From positions 16,200 through 80,199 of the forward strand of contig NZ_JALKFZ020000188.1 in assembly GCF_023243075.1 (NCBI RefSeq): a stretch of 64,000 nucleotides of DNA. Direction: 5' to 3'. Position numbers and translations under genes: made by a program. Below the pieces are notes generated by a model. That model worked only from the letters and a program-made list of their open reading frames with translations, had not been told where the DNA came from and made no database searches. Source of the DNA: Frankia sp. AiPa1. Lineage in GTDB: Bacteria > Actinomycetota > Actinomycetes > Frankiales > Frankiaceae. Of this stretch, positions 26,334 through 34,340 are shown piece after piece; within the stretch, counting starts at the first letter, position 1, and each line of letters begins with the position of its first letter.

Positions 26334-27197
26334 TCAGCGCGGCGCCGGGAAGATCCGGGTCGTCGCGACGATGGCGAGGGCGTCCGTCGCCGAGTCATGG
26401 ACCTGGACCGTGCCGACCTCACCGTGCGAGGTGGCCCGCGCGACGGCGGGACCGCGGCGCACCGGGCGCAGGTACTGCATCCCGAGCGAGGAGAGGGTCG
26501 CGCCCGGCGTCAGCGACCGCACCGCCTCCTCGATGATCACCGGGACGAGACCGCCGTTGAGCGTCCCCGCCGCGTTGGACACCTCGGGCCGCAAGGGCAT
26601 CGAGGCCGTCCCCGGCTCGGTCTGCTCGCAGCGCAACCGGTCGGCGAAGGGCTCCGGCAGCGGTCCGTAGCGCCGCCTCAGCGAGTCCAGCGCCCAGCGC
26701 AGTCCGGGCATCCGCAGGGTCGGGTCGGGCGCCGGGACGAACACCGAGCCACCCACGCCGAGCAGCCGGCCGTCCTCGTCGAGGAAGTCGATCGCGGACA
26801 CCGCCACCGTCTGCCCCGACTTGACCGCCCGGCCGACGCCGCGGACGGTTGCGCCCACCGGAATCTCCCGGAACAGGTGCACGTCAAGGGAGAGCGTGAC
26901 CGGGATCCGCGGCTCGATCCCGCGCACGGCGAGCAGGCCGAGAACCACGTCGGCGAGACAGGCCAGCGCCGACGTCCGCAGCCACGGGGTACCCGGCACG
27001 GCGAGCTCGGGAACGGCCGGCATCGTGCCGTGCAGCTCGGCGCCGACCTCCTCGACGCTGAGGTCCAGCTCGCCGATGACGTACCGCTCGGCCGGCCCGG
27101 AGCCGGATCCGCTCGTCGACGTCCGCGGCACCACCGCGTCCACCGCGTCCACCGGCGCCACGTTCTCACCGGACGCCCCTTGCGCGGTCGACGTCAC
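26334..27197 (-). CDS. PaaI-like double-hotdog thioesterase
   Basis: 287 residues from a GTG at 27197; a GTG six codons upstream (27215) is an alternative. Two hotdog domains are visible: one with PWLRTSALACLADVVLGLLA and SLDVHLFREIPVGATVRGVG, the other with RPEVSNAAGTLNGGLVPVIIEEAV and MQYLRPVRRGPAVARAT. The second contains the NxxGxxxGG pattern of PaaI/thioesterase proteins. Function by family: hydrolysis of acyl- or aryl-CoA thioesters. It is 96 bases upstream of the DUF427-thioesterase gene on the same strand, and both lie downstream of the operator at 27484. Confidence 0.8.
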   Translation of the reverse strand: MTSTAQGASGENVAPVDAVDAVVPRTSTSGSGSGPAERYVIGELDLSVEEVGAELHGTMPAVPELAVPGTPWLRTSALACLADVVLGLLAVRGIEPRIPVTLSLDVHLFREIPVGATVRGVGRAVKSGQTVAVSAIDFLDEDGRLLGVGGSVFVPAPDPTLRMPGLRWALDSLRRRYGPLPEPFADRLRCEQTEPGTASMPLRPEVSNAAGTLNGGLVPVIIEEAVRSLTPGATLSSLGMQYLRPVRRGPAVARATSHGEVGTVQVHDSATDALAIVATTRIFPAPR

Positions 27198-27483
27198 CGC
27201 GCCACCCCGCGCCACTGCCCGCGATCCCTGCCTGCCATCCCACTGCCCTCTCGTCGCACCCCGGTACCCGCCATCACGACGCGACGGGTCCGGACCCGTT
27301 CTGACTCTAAGGTCGACCGTGCACACAATGTCGTGTTTGTGGGACCGCGCAGCGGCCGGCGGCCGGCTGGCGGGGCCCGGAGGCCGTCCGGGAGCCGGGC
27401 GATCCCGCGCGCGTGGACCCGAGACGTCGCACCATGGGTCAGGACGGCACCATCCGGCCGCGACGGACGATCGATGACAACGC

Positions 27484-27510
27484 AACATCGATATCGACAT
27501 TGACATCGAA
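27484..27510. promoter_or_regulatory. Divergent RAYRTY operator, longest array
   Basis: AACATC-GATATC-GACATT-GACATC (27484-27507) is four tandem RAYRTY hexamers, with TCGATATCGA a perfect palindrome. A perfect -35 TTGACA for the plus strand lies inside it (27500-27505), though the -10 17 bases on is weak. The site is in the 580-base divergent gap (27198-27777) between the thioesterase and a short-chain dehydrogenase. The rest of that gap contains no recognisable gene. Confidence 0.65.
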
Positions 27511-27777
27511 CGACCCATTGCGGTCTGATGGCGGCGGTCGCCGGCAACATCATCCGACCAGGACGAACCGCCCGGAGCGCTCGCAGCCGGGGAGTGCCGC
27601 CCGTACCGGGGCGGCCCGCGACCGGGTGTCGCGGTGTCCCCACCGGGGTCAGCGGACCGGGCACTTGGGCGGACGCGGCCTGGCCGGCACCTCTGGGCGA
27701 CCGGCCAGGCCGCCCGCTGGCGAGCAGACGGACTCACCGGCCCACGTGCGCCGGACAGACGAACGGGAAGGTTCCCC

Positions 27778-28635
27778 ATGGGCAAGCTTGACGGCAGGGT
27801 CGCGTTCATCACCGGGGCCGCGCGCGGTCAGGGCCGCAGCCACGCGGTGCGCCTCGCGTCGGAGGGCGCCGACATCATCGCGGTCGATCTCCTCGAGCAG
27901 ATCGAGAGCGTCCCCTACCCCCTGGCCACGCCGGAGGACCTCGCCCAGACCGTCAAGGAGGTCGAGGCGCTCGGCCGCGGCATCGTGGCGGTGAAGGCGG
28001 ACGTCCGCGAGCGCTCGCAGCTCAAGGCCGCCCTCGACCAGGGTCTCGAGCGCTTCGGCCGGCTCGACTTCGTCCTCGCCAACGCCGGCATCTGCCCGTG
28101 GAAGGACCTCACCCTCGCCGGCGGGTTCGTCGACGGCACCGACGTCGACCTGATCGGCGTGCTGAACACCGTGGCGGTCAGCCTGCCGCATCTGAAGGCG
28201 GGTGCCTCGATCGTCCTCACCGGTTCCACCGCCGGGCTGATGAAGGGCACCACCGAGGTCCTCGGAAACACCGGTGGCGTGGGGTACGCCTGGGCCAAGC
28301 GGACGATCTTCCAGTACACCGAGACCTTCGCCCTGCAGCTCGCCCCGCACAGCGTGCGGCTCAACGCCGTCCACCCGACCAACACCAACACCCACCTGCT
28401 GCAGAACCAGGAGATCTACAAGGCCTTCCGGCCCGACCTGGAGAACCCCACCCGCGAGGACGCCGAGATCGCCTTCCCCGCACTGCAGGCGATGCCGATC
28501 CCGTACATCGAGCCGAGCGACGTCAGCGACCTGGTGCTGTTCCTCGTCTCCGACGACTCGAAGTACATCACCGGGCAGAACTTCCGCGTCGACGCCGGCG
28601 GCATGCTCAAGACCGACGCGGCGCCGGGCCTCTGA
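27778..28635 (+). CDS. Mycofactocin-coupled-type short-chain dehydrogenase
   Basis: 285 residues; ATG behind GGGAAGG. Rossmann motif TGAARGQGRSHAVRLA, NAGI at the expected place, catalytic serine in VLTGSTAGLM and YAWAK (YxxxK). After the second beta strand there is an insertion of ~30 residues (EQIESVPYPLATPEDLAQTV), which together with the longer length marks the SDR subfamily whose NAD is not exchangeable and is re-oxidised through mycofactocin. It would oxidise a secondary alcohol. It is followed 10 bases later by a second dehydrogenase and lies downstream of the operator at 27484. Confidence 0.85.
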   Translation: MGKLDGRVAFITGAARGQGRSHAVRLASEGADIIAVDLLEQIESVPYPLATPEDLAQTVKEVEALGRGIVAVKADVRERSQLKAALDQGLERFGRLDFVLANAGICPWKDLTLAGGFVDGTDVDLIGVLNTVAVSLPHLKAGASIVLTGSTAGLMKGTTEVLGNTGGVGYAWAKRTIFQYTETFALQLAPHSVRLNAVHPTNTNTHLLQNQEIYKAFRPDLENPTREDAEIAFPALQAMPIPYIEPSDVSDLVLFLVSDDSKYITGQNFRVDAGGMLKTDAAPGL

Positions 28636-28645
28636 CCACCACGGC

Positions 28646-29449
28646 ATGACCGTCTCCGGCGTCGATCTGACCGGCCGCGTCGTCCTCGTCACCGGCGCGG
28701 CCCGCGGTCAGGGCCGGGCGATCAGCGAGCGGGTGGTGGCGGCCGGCGGGCAGGTGGTCGCCGCGGACGTGCTCGGGTCGGTGCACGAGCTCACCGGCAC
28801 CGGCCCGGGCCTGCTGCCCCATGACGCCGTGCACACCGTGCATCTCGACGTCACCGATGCGGACTCCTGGGCGCGGGCCGTCCGGGCGGGTCTGGACCGT
28901 TTCGGACGCCTGGACGGCCTGGTGAACAATGCCGGCGTACTACGCCGTGAGTCGCTGGAGCGGGAGACCGCCGCCGATTTCGAGCAGGTGTGGCGGGTCA
29001 ACTGTCTGGGGCCGTTCCTCGGCCTGCGGGCGGTCGTCCCGCACCTGCGCGCCGCGGGGGCCGGCGCGATCGTGAACACCGTGTCGACGGCGGCCGCCAC
29101 CGCGTGGACCCTGCACGGCGCCTACGCGTCGTCGAAGTGGGCGCTGCGCGGCCTGACGAAGGTCGCGGCACTCGAACTCGCCCCGCACGGCATCCGGGTG
29201 AACGCGGTGCTCCCCGGCCCGGTGCTGACCCCGATGGTCATCGGGGACGGCGACCCGGAGGCCGAGAAGCGGCTGGCCGCCACGCCCCTGGGCCGCGCTG
29301 GCCTGCCCGCCGACATCGCGGAGCTCGTCGTGTTCCTGCTTTCCGACAGTTCCGCCTTCATCGTCGGCGCCGAGATCGCCATCGACGGCGGCCAGACCGC
29401 CGGCGTCGTGCTCACCCGGCCCGACAGGCGGGTCAGCTCGGCAGGGTGA
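28646..29449 (+). CDS. Short-chain dehydrogenase
   Basis: 267 residues from the ATG at 28646, ten bases after the preceding stop. TGAARGQGRAISERVVAAGG (NAD(P) binding), VNNAGVL, catalytic serine in IVNTVSTAAA, and YASSK. The N-terminus is a classical SDR without the insertion of its upstream neighbour, so a normal exchangeable cofactor is likely. Function by family: oxidation/reduction of a hydroxy/keto group. Its 3' end overlaps the 3' end of the convergent amidohydrolase gene by 17 bases. Confidence 0.9.
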   Translation: MTVSGVDLTGRVVLVTGAARGQGRAISERVVAAGGQVVAADVLGSVHELTGTGPGLLPHDAVHTVHLDVTDADSWARAVRAGLDRFGRLDGLVNNAGVLRRESLERETAADFEQVWRVNCLGPFLGLRAVVPHLRAAGAGAIVNTVSTAAATAWTLHGAYASSKWALRGLTKVAALELAPHGIRVNAVLPGPVLTPMVIGDGDPEAEKRLAATPLGRAGLPADIAELVVFLLSDSSAFIVGAEIAIDGGQTAGVVLTRPDRRVSSAG

Positions 29450-30653
29450 GCTCGCGGGCGTTGTCGTGCATGATGCGTCGCTGGTCGTGCGGCGAGAAGG
29501 TGCCGAGCCCGCCGAGGAAGTCCTTCGGTTCGGCGAGCCCCTCGGCGTGCGGCCAGTCGGAGCCGAACAGGATCCGCTCGGCCGGCAGGTGCACGGCGAG
29601 CTCGGCCACGTCGTCCTCGACGAACGGGGCGACCCAGCAGTGTTCGACGAACTGGTCCACCGGTGAACGGGCGAACATCCCGGGGTTCTGGCTGGCCAGT
29701 ATCCGCAGACCGTGCAGCAGCGGGCCGACCCAGGTGCCGCCGTTCTCGATGAACGCGATCCGCAGCCGGTCGAACCGCTCGAACAGACCGTGGGCGACCA
29801 GGGCGCCGGCGAAGTCGTGCACGAGCCGGTGTTTCATCAGCATGGTGACGAACGGTTCGTGCAGGGTGATCGCGTTCGTGTCGCCGCCGCGGTTGGCCCC
29901 GCGACAGCCCCAGGCCCGGGCGACGGCGGCTTCGACCTCCCGGTAGCCGTCGTCGAACCCGGCGTGCGGGGCGACGACGAGACCAGCCTCCTGGATCCGG
30001 GCCCAGAACGGGTCGAACCGCGGGTCGGCCGGTGACCGGAGCCCCTCGGGGGTGAAGACCGGACCGTTGCGGATGCTGATCACCCGGGCGCCATGCTCGA
30101 GGCACCACTCGAGCTCGGCGACCGCACGGTCGAGGTCGGACAGGCTCAGGAACGGAACACCGAAGATCCGATTCTGGTAGGCGAAGCCCCAGTCCTCCTC
30201 CAGCCAGCGGTTGAACGCCCGCAGCACCTCGAGGGATGCCTCGAGGTCCGGCTGCATCGGTCCCTCCACGCAGACCGCGTGCGACGGGAACATCCAGACC
30301 GCGTCCAGACCCTGCTCGTCCATCCGGGCGAGCCGAGCATCGCGCTGGAACCAGTCGGGGTGCTCCGCCGGGGCCTCGCAGGCCAGTTCCGCCCCGACCG
30401 AACCCTTGTCGCCGCGCCCGCCGAAGTAGTCATAGAGCGCTCCGGGGCGGGGGCGCGGATGGGCGTCTCCCGGGCCGGGAAGAATGGGATGTGCCTGCTC
30501 GCCGATGAAATAACGGATCTCGCCGTCACGCTCGACGACCCGGAGCCCGCGATCAAGAAAAGCCGGGTCGCGGTGTCGGGTGAAGGCGTCAGACGACTCC
30601 CAGTAGTGGTTGTCGGCGTCGAAGATGGAGCCTAAAGCGGCAGCCTCGTCCAT
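29433..30653 (-). CDS. Amidohydrolase-2 family metal-dependent hydrolase
   Basis: 406 residues from the ATG at 30653, eight bases after an AAAGG; an ATG three codons upstream has no room for a ribosome-binding site. Motifs: SIFDADNHYWESSDAF, VVAPHAGFDDGYREVE, IAFIENGGTWVGPLLHGL and RILFGSDWPHAEGLAEPKDF. It is the same subtype as the protein at 18903-20081, with full metal-binding sets, whereas the homologue at 4290 lacks them. Function by family: hydrolysis or decarboxylation of a carboxylated intermediate. It follows the D-aminoacylase-like gene by 38 bases. Confidence 0.88.
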   Translation of the reverse strand: MDEAAALGSIFDADNHYWESSDAFTRHRDPAFLDRGLRVVERDGEIRYFIGEQAHPILPGPGDAHPRPRPGALYDYFGGRGDKGSVGAELACEAPAEHPDWFQRDARLARMDEQGLDAVWMFPSHAVCVEGPMQPDLEASLEVLRAFNRWLEEDWGFAYQNRIFGVPFLSLSDLDRAVAELEWCLEHGARVISIRNGPVFTPEGLRSPADPRFDPFWARIQEAGLVVAPHAGFDDGYREVEAAVARAWGCRGANRGGDTNAITLHEPFVTMLMKHRLVHDFAGALVAHGLFERFDRLRIAFIENGGTWVGPLLHGLRILASQNPGMFARSPVDQFVEHCWVAPFVEDDVAELAVHLPAERILFGSDWPHAEGLAEPKDFLGGLGTFSPHDQRRIMHDNARELTLPS

Positions 30654-30691
30654 GTCGAACATCCTTTGCTGTCTGTCCGGCCGAGGGGGAA

Positions 30692-32416
30692 TCAGGCGGT
30701 GCCGTGGCGGAGTAGACGACCGGGAGTGGCCTGCGTGCATTGACCGTCGACAAAGGTCGAGGCACCGTTGACGATGATCCGGTCATAGCCGGTCGCTTTC
30801 TGGATGAGTCTCCACTCACCCGCGGGATAATCCCAGACCCGCTCGGCGGGAAGGCTGTCGACGGTATCCGGGTCATACACGATGACATCGGCGGGGGCGC
30901 CTTCGGCGAGGAAGCCACGCCCCTTAAGGCCGGCGGCCTGCGCCGGGTAGGCGGAAAGTCGCCAGTGCGCCTGCTCCAGGGACATGATCTCGTGCTCGCG
31001 TACCCACAGGCCGAGCAGTTCGCTCGGGTACCGGGCGGTGGTGACGAACTTCGTGTGCGCGCCGCCGTCGCTGACTCCCGGCAGCGCCACCGGAGCGTTG
31101 GCGATCTCCTTCATGGCCTGCGGCGGCGTCTCCAGCAGCGGGGTGGCGAACCCGACCCGCAGGTCACCGGCGACGGCGAGGTCGAGCATCGCGTCGATGG
31201 GGTGTTTGCCCTCCCGGGCGGCGATCTCACCGACGGTGTAGCCCTCGTAGGTGTCCTTGAGCGCGCGGGCGTTCGGGACGTCGCTGGAGATCCAGTGGCA
31301 CTTGATGTCGGTGAGCACATAGCCGGCGCCGAACAGGCCCTTGCGCTCGGTGTGCACCTCCTTCATCGCGGCCCGCCGCTTCGGGTCGGCGAGCTTGACC
31401 TGCTTCTCGGCGATCGTGCCCACCAGCGCCTCCCGCCAGCACGGGATCGAGTCGGCGAGGTTGTACTCCTCGAAGGTGAACTCGGAGGCGAAGTTCGTGG
31501 TCAGCGCCTGGGCGAAGACCCGCACGCCCTCGAGCTCGTTGAGTTCGGCGAGGCGGGCCATCGCGTCGCGGTGCGACAGCTGCTGGCCGCCGTGCTGGTT
31601 GAGCGCGCCGTCGGCGAGCAGGGCGTTCCAGATGACCGGGCGGCCGCTCTCGCGCGCCATGAACGCGGCGGTCTCCAGCGGAGAGGTGACCTGCGCCACC
31701 CCGCGGCCCAGGGCACCGAGGGCCCGGCTGAACGCGCGCAGATCACGCTCGCTCATCAGGTCGGTCACCATCGGGGTGCCGTCGTAGTCGAGCTGCACGT
31801 TGGCGACATCGCCGAGGATCTGCGCGGACAGCCCGCAGCCACCGATCTCCATCGCCTCGATCAGGAGCTTGCACATGAGCGCGAGCTCCTCCTCGGTCAC
31901 CGCCCGGACCTTGGCCTCGTCCAGGCCGACGACGTAGCCGTACAGCGGGGCGAGCGGCACGAACGACATGACGTTCACGCCCTTGGGCGTGCGCTCGACG
32001 CTGTCGAGGAACTCAGGGAAGGTCTCCCAGTCCCAGGGCATGCCCTCGCGCATCGTCTCCATCGGGACGGCCTCGTTGCGCGAGAGGCTCAGCATCGCCC
32101 GCTCGCGATCCGCGGGCTTGCAGGGGGCGAACCCGAACCCGCAGTTGCCGATGACGACGCTGGTCACGCCGTGCCAGCCCGACATCGTGCACCACGGGTC
32201 CCAGAACAGCTGGCTGTCGTAGTGGGTGTGCAGGTCCACGACGCCAGGGGCGACGACCCGGCCCGCCGCGTCGACCACCTCCCTGGCATCGGAGGCGCGC
32301 ACCCTGCCAATCTGGACAATCTTTCCACCAGCGATCGCGATATCCGCCCGGTACCGCGGGGTCTGTAACCCGTCGATCACCGTTCCACCCTTGATGACCA
32401 GATCATAGGTCGCCAT
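30692..32416 (-). CDS. N-acyl-D-amino-acid deacylase family amidohydrolase
   Basis: 574 residues; ATG preceded by GAGGAGG. Urease-superfamily layout: N-terminal beta sandwich (DLVIKGGTVIDGLQTPRYRA), HxH in VDLHTHYDSQLFWDPW, the family hallmark VIGNCGFGFAP with the bridging cysteine, a large barrel, and SDGGAHTKFVTTARYPSELL followed by a C-terminal beta segment (GAPADVIVYDPDTV). Family members deacylate N-acyl-D-amino acids, but relatives found in lipid-catabolic islands have unknown amide or ring substrates. It is the first gene of a two-gene unit with the amidohydrolase-2 protein. Confidence 0.87.
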   Translation of the reverse strand: MATYDLVIKGGTVIDGLQTPRYRADIAIAGGKIVQIGRVRASDAREVVDAAGRVVAPGVVDLHTHYDSQLFWDPWCTMSGWHGVTSVVIGNCGFGFAPCKPADRERAMLSLSRNEAVPMETMREGMPWDWETFPEFLDSVERTPKGVNVMSFVPLAPLYGYVVGLDEAKVRAVTEEELALMCKLLIEAMEIGGCGLSAQILGDVANVQLDYDGTPMVTDLMSERDLRAFSRALGALGRGVAQVTSPLETAAFMARESGRPVIWNALLADGALNQHGGQQLSHRDAMARLAELNELEGVRVFAQALTTNFASEFTFEEYNLADSIPCWREALVGTIAEKQVKLADPKRRAAMKEVHTERKGLFGAGYVLTDIKCHWISSDVPNARALKDTYEGYTVGEIAAREGKHPIDAMLDLAVAGDLRVGFATPLLETPPQAMKEIANAPVALPGVSDGGAHTKFVTTARYPSELLGLWVREHEIMSLEQAHWRLSAYPAQAAGLKGRGFLAEGAPADVIVYDPDTVDSLPAERVWDYPAGEWRLIQKATGYDRIIVNGASTFVDGQCTQATPGRLLRHGTA

Positions 32417-33006
32417 TGCACGGTCCTCCTCAGGCTGCCGGGACCTCGGTCCAGGAGATTTTCCAGATACTGACTCCGTAGAATTAGGCCGTCAAGTACC
32501 CGGAAGAACCTGACCGCGTCGGCCCCGCGGCCGCCGGAAACTGTCCACGGGCAGGCGAAAACAGCCGCACAACATTCCCGCGAAAACGGGCGCGGCCGAC
32601 CGGAAAAGCCTCGGAAACCTAACCCGAGATGGCGTCGGCAGGCAGGCAGGCAGGCAGGCAGGCCCGACCACCCGGCGCTGCTGGGAAGCCGATTTGATCG
32701 GCTGGTCGACAGACAGCACACGGCGGCCCGACCGGCTGGTTCATGACGGTCGGCACGAGGTCGGAGGTGTGGGAGGTGGGTTTCGATGGCCGGCGAGGAA
32801 CAGTGTTCCGCCCGGCGGCTCTGGACGGCCGGTCAGCGGATGGTGCGCCGAGTGACGGGCAGCGGGTGGATGGCGAGCGATGGTGCGCCGACCGGCGGGT
32901 CGGGGCGACGGTCGGCAGGTGTGGCGAGATCAGGAGACGAGGTGGTCCTCCGGTTTCGACCGGGCGGTCATCGACCAGCGGGCGTTGCACGCAACAGCGT
33001 CATACA
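32417..33006. other. Gene-free divergent stretch
   Basis: Between the deacylase-like gene and the TetR gene. It contains a (GGCA) microsatellite at 32637-32663 and two near-copies of GATGGTGCGCCGA (32838 and 32879 areas). Open frames present have no family features or convincing starts. Promoters of both flanking genes must lie here; only the TetR side shows a clear operator (33007-33024). Confidence 0.55.
32637..32663. repeat. GGCA tetranucleotide microsatellite, 6.75 units
   Basis: An uninterrupted run of GGCA units. It is in non-coding DNA about 220 bases upstream of the deacylase-like start, so length variation could change spacing of an upstream element but no such element is identified. 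Confidence 0.9.
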
Positions 33007-33036
33007 TGGCACTTAAGAGTGTCAACGGCTAGCCTG
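33007..33036 (+). promoter_or_regulatory. Probable TetR autoregulatory operator and promoter
   Basis: TGGCACT-TAAG-AGTGTCA (33007-33024) is an inverted repeat with one mismatch, typical in size for a TetR-family operator. A TAGCCT -10 hexamer (33031-33036 or within one base) is about six bases before the ATG at 33042, so the transcript is probably leaderless. The sequence differs from the RAYRTY arrays elsewhere in the island. Confidence 0.55.
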
Positions 33037-33041
33037 AGACC

Positions 33042-33662
33042 ATGCCGGTGACCACCCAGCCGCTCGCGGAGGCGAAGCGGCGAGCCGCGCTCGACCACGT
33101 GCTCACCGCCGCGCGCCGATATGTGATCGAGAACGGCATCGACGCGACGATGGACCAGCTCGCCGAGGCGTCCGGGGTCAGTCGCCGCACGCTGTTCCGG
33201 CTGTTCGGCACCCGCGAGAAGCTCATCGCCCACGCCTTCCAGGCCGCGATGACGCACTACCTGCAGTCGCTGCCGACCTTCCGCGGCGACGTCGACCGGT
33301 GGCTGCGCACCACCTGCGCCGCGGCGCACCGGATGAATGCCGCCATCGGCCCCGGCTACTGGGAGCTCTCGGCCCGCGCCGACCTGCCCTCGGAGCTCGC
33401 CGCCCTGCAGGTCTCCACCCGACACGACTGGCAGCACCGGATCGCCGCGATCTCCGCCATCCTGTGGCAGGAGCACGGTCACGCCGGTGACCCTCCCGGC
33501 ACGCTGCTCACCACGGTCGGAGCGCACCTGAGCTCCCACTTCACCGCGGCGGTCATCACCGACGCCGGCCGCGACTGGCAGACCGCGAGCGCGCTGGCGT
33601 ACACCGCGATCTCCGGCACCCTGCGCACGCAGGCCAGCGCCGCGGACGGACCTTCCCCCTGA
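33042..33662 (+). CDS. TetR-family transcriptional regulator
   Basis: 206 residues. The N-terminal helix-turn-helix spans residues ~14-60: AALDHVLTAARRYVIENGID, then TMDQLAEASGVSRRTLFRLF with the recognition helix VSRRTLFRLFGTREKL. The C-terminal ligand domain is all-helical and not similar to a known ligand class. An inverted repeat just upstream suggests autoregulation. It is the only transcription factor in the catabolic island and may control it, but its own operator does not match the hexamer arrays upstream of the catabolic genes. Confidence 0.9.
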   Translation: MPVTTQPLAEAKRRAALDHVLTAARRYVIENGIDATMDQLAEASGVSRRTLFRLFGTREKLIAHAFQAAMTHYLQSLPTFRGDVDRWLRTTCAAAHRMNAAIGPGYWELSARADLPSELAALQVSTRHDWQHRIAAISAILWQEHGHAGDPPGTLLTTVGAHLSSHFTAAVITDAGRDWQTASALAYTAISGTLRTQASAADGPSP

Positions 33663-33854
33663 CGGTCAGCCCATGGCGGCCGGAACCGCGCTGGTCCCAG
33701 TCGCGATCACGGCACGGTCACGCTGGTAGCAGGCGGCGCGGACGCGCGAACGCTGGTGTCGGAGCCGGTCGGCTGCCAGATTCGCCGGATAGAGCCGCGA
33801 GCCGGACAGGGGTCCGGGTACCGGTCCGCCTCCGGGCTCGGATAGGGAGAGACG

Positions 33855-34340
33855 ATGAAGCCTGATCTGATCGAGACGCAGCGCCGCGGCCGGAAGATCG
33901 CGCTGTCCGCCGAGGAGGTCGACACCCTGCTGACCGAGTCGCAGGTCTGCCGGGTCGCGACGCTGACCTCGTCCGGCGCCCCGCACATCAGCCCGCTGTG
34001 GTACGCCTGGGACGGCACGTCGCTCTGGCTCTACTCGATCGTCCGCAGCCAGCGCTGGTCCGACCTGCGGCGCGACCCGCGCACGGCGGTCGTGGTCGAC
34101 GGCGGCGGGGAGTTCATGGAGTTGCACGGGGTGGAGCTGCGCGGCCGGTTCGAAGCCGTCGGCCCGGCCCCCCGCACCGGGCAGGAGGACGCCCCGGAGC
34201 TCGCGACCCCCGAGCGGTTGTTCGCCGCCAAGTACGCCGCCAGCCCAGACGGCTCGATGTACCACGACGGCCGGCACGCCTGGCTGCGTCTGACGCCCGA
34301 GAAGGTGGCCTCGTGGGACCACCGCAAGCTCGGCCGATGA
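33855..34340 (+). CDS. Pyridoxamine 5'-phosphate oxidase-like flavin/F420-binding protein
   Basis: 161 residues of the split-barrel FMN/F420-binding fold: VCRVATLTSSGAPHISPLWY, WLYSIVRSQRWSDLRRDPR and AVVVDGGGEFMELHGVELRG follow the pattern of actinobacterial F420-dependent or PNPOx-like proteins. Substrate unknown; relatives reduce quinones, biliverdin or fatty acids with F420. ATG behind AGGGAGA. Its stop overlaps the ATG of the downstream hydratase (ATGA, 34337-34340), indicating coupled translation. The luciferase-like protein at 10564 may share the same cofactor. Confidence 0.82.
   Translation: MKPDLIETQRRGRKIALSAEEVDTLLTESQVCRVATLTSSGAPHISPLWYAWDGTSLWLYSIVRSQRWSDLRRDPRTAVVVDGGGEFMELHGVELRGRFEAVGPAPRTGQEDAPELATPERLFAAKYAASPDGSMYHDGRHAWLRLTPEKVASWDHRKLGR

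Noticed and set aside
22285..27503. Open frames over 900 residues long antisense to the acyl-CoA ligase and thioesterase genes
   Set aside because: Arg/Gly/Val-rich shadow composition with no recognisable motif, opposite to clearly conserved enzymes.
32743..33051. A 102-residue frame before the TetR gene
   Set aside because: It overlaps the TetR start and operator, has repetitive low-complexity sequence and no family resemblance.
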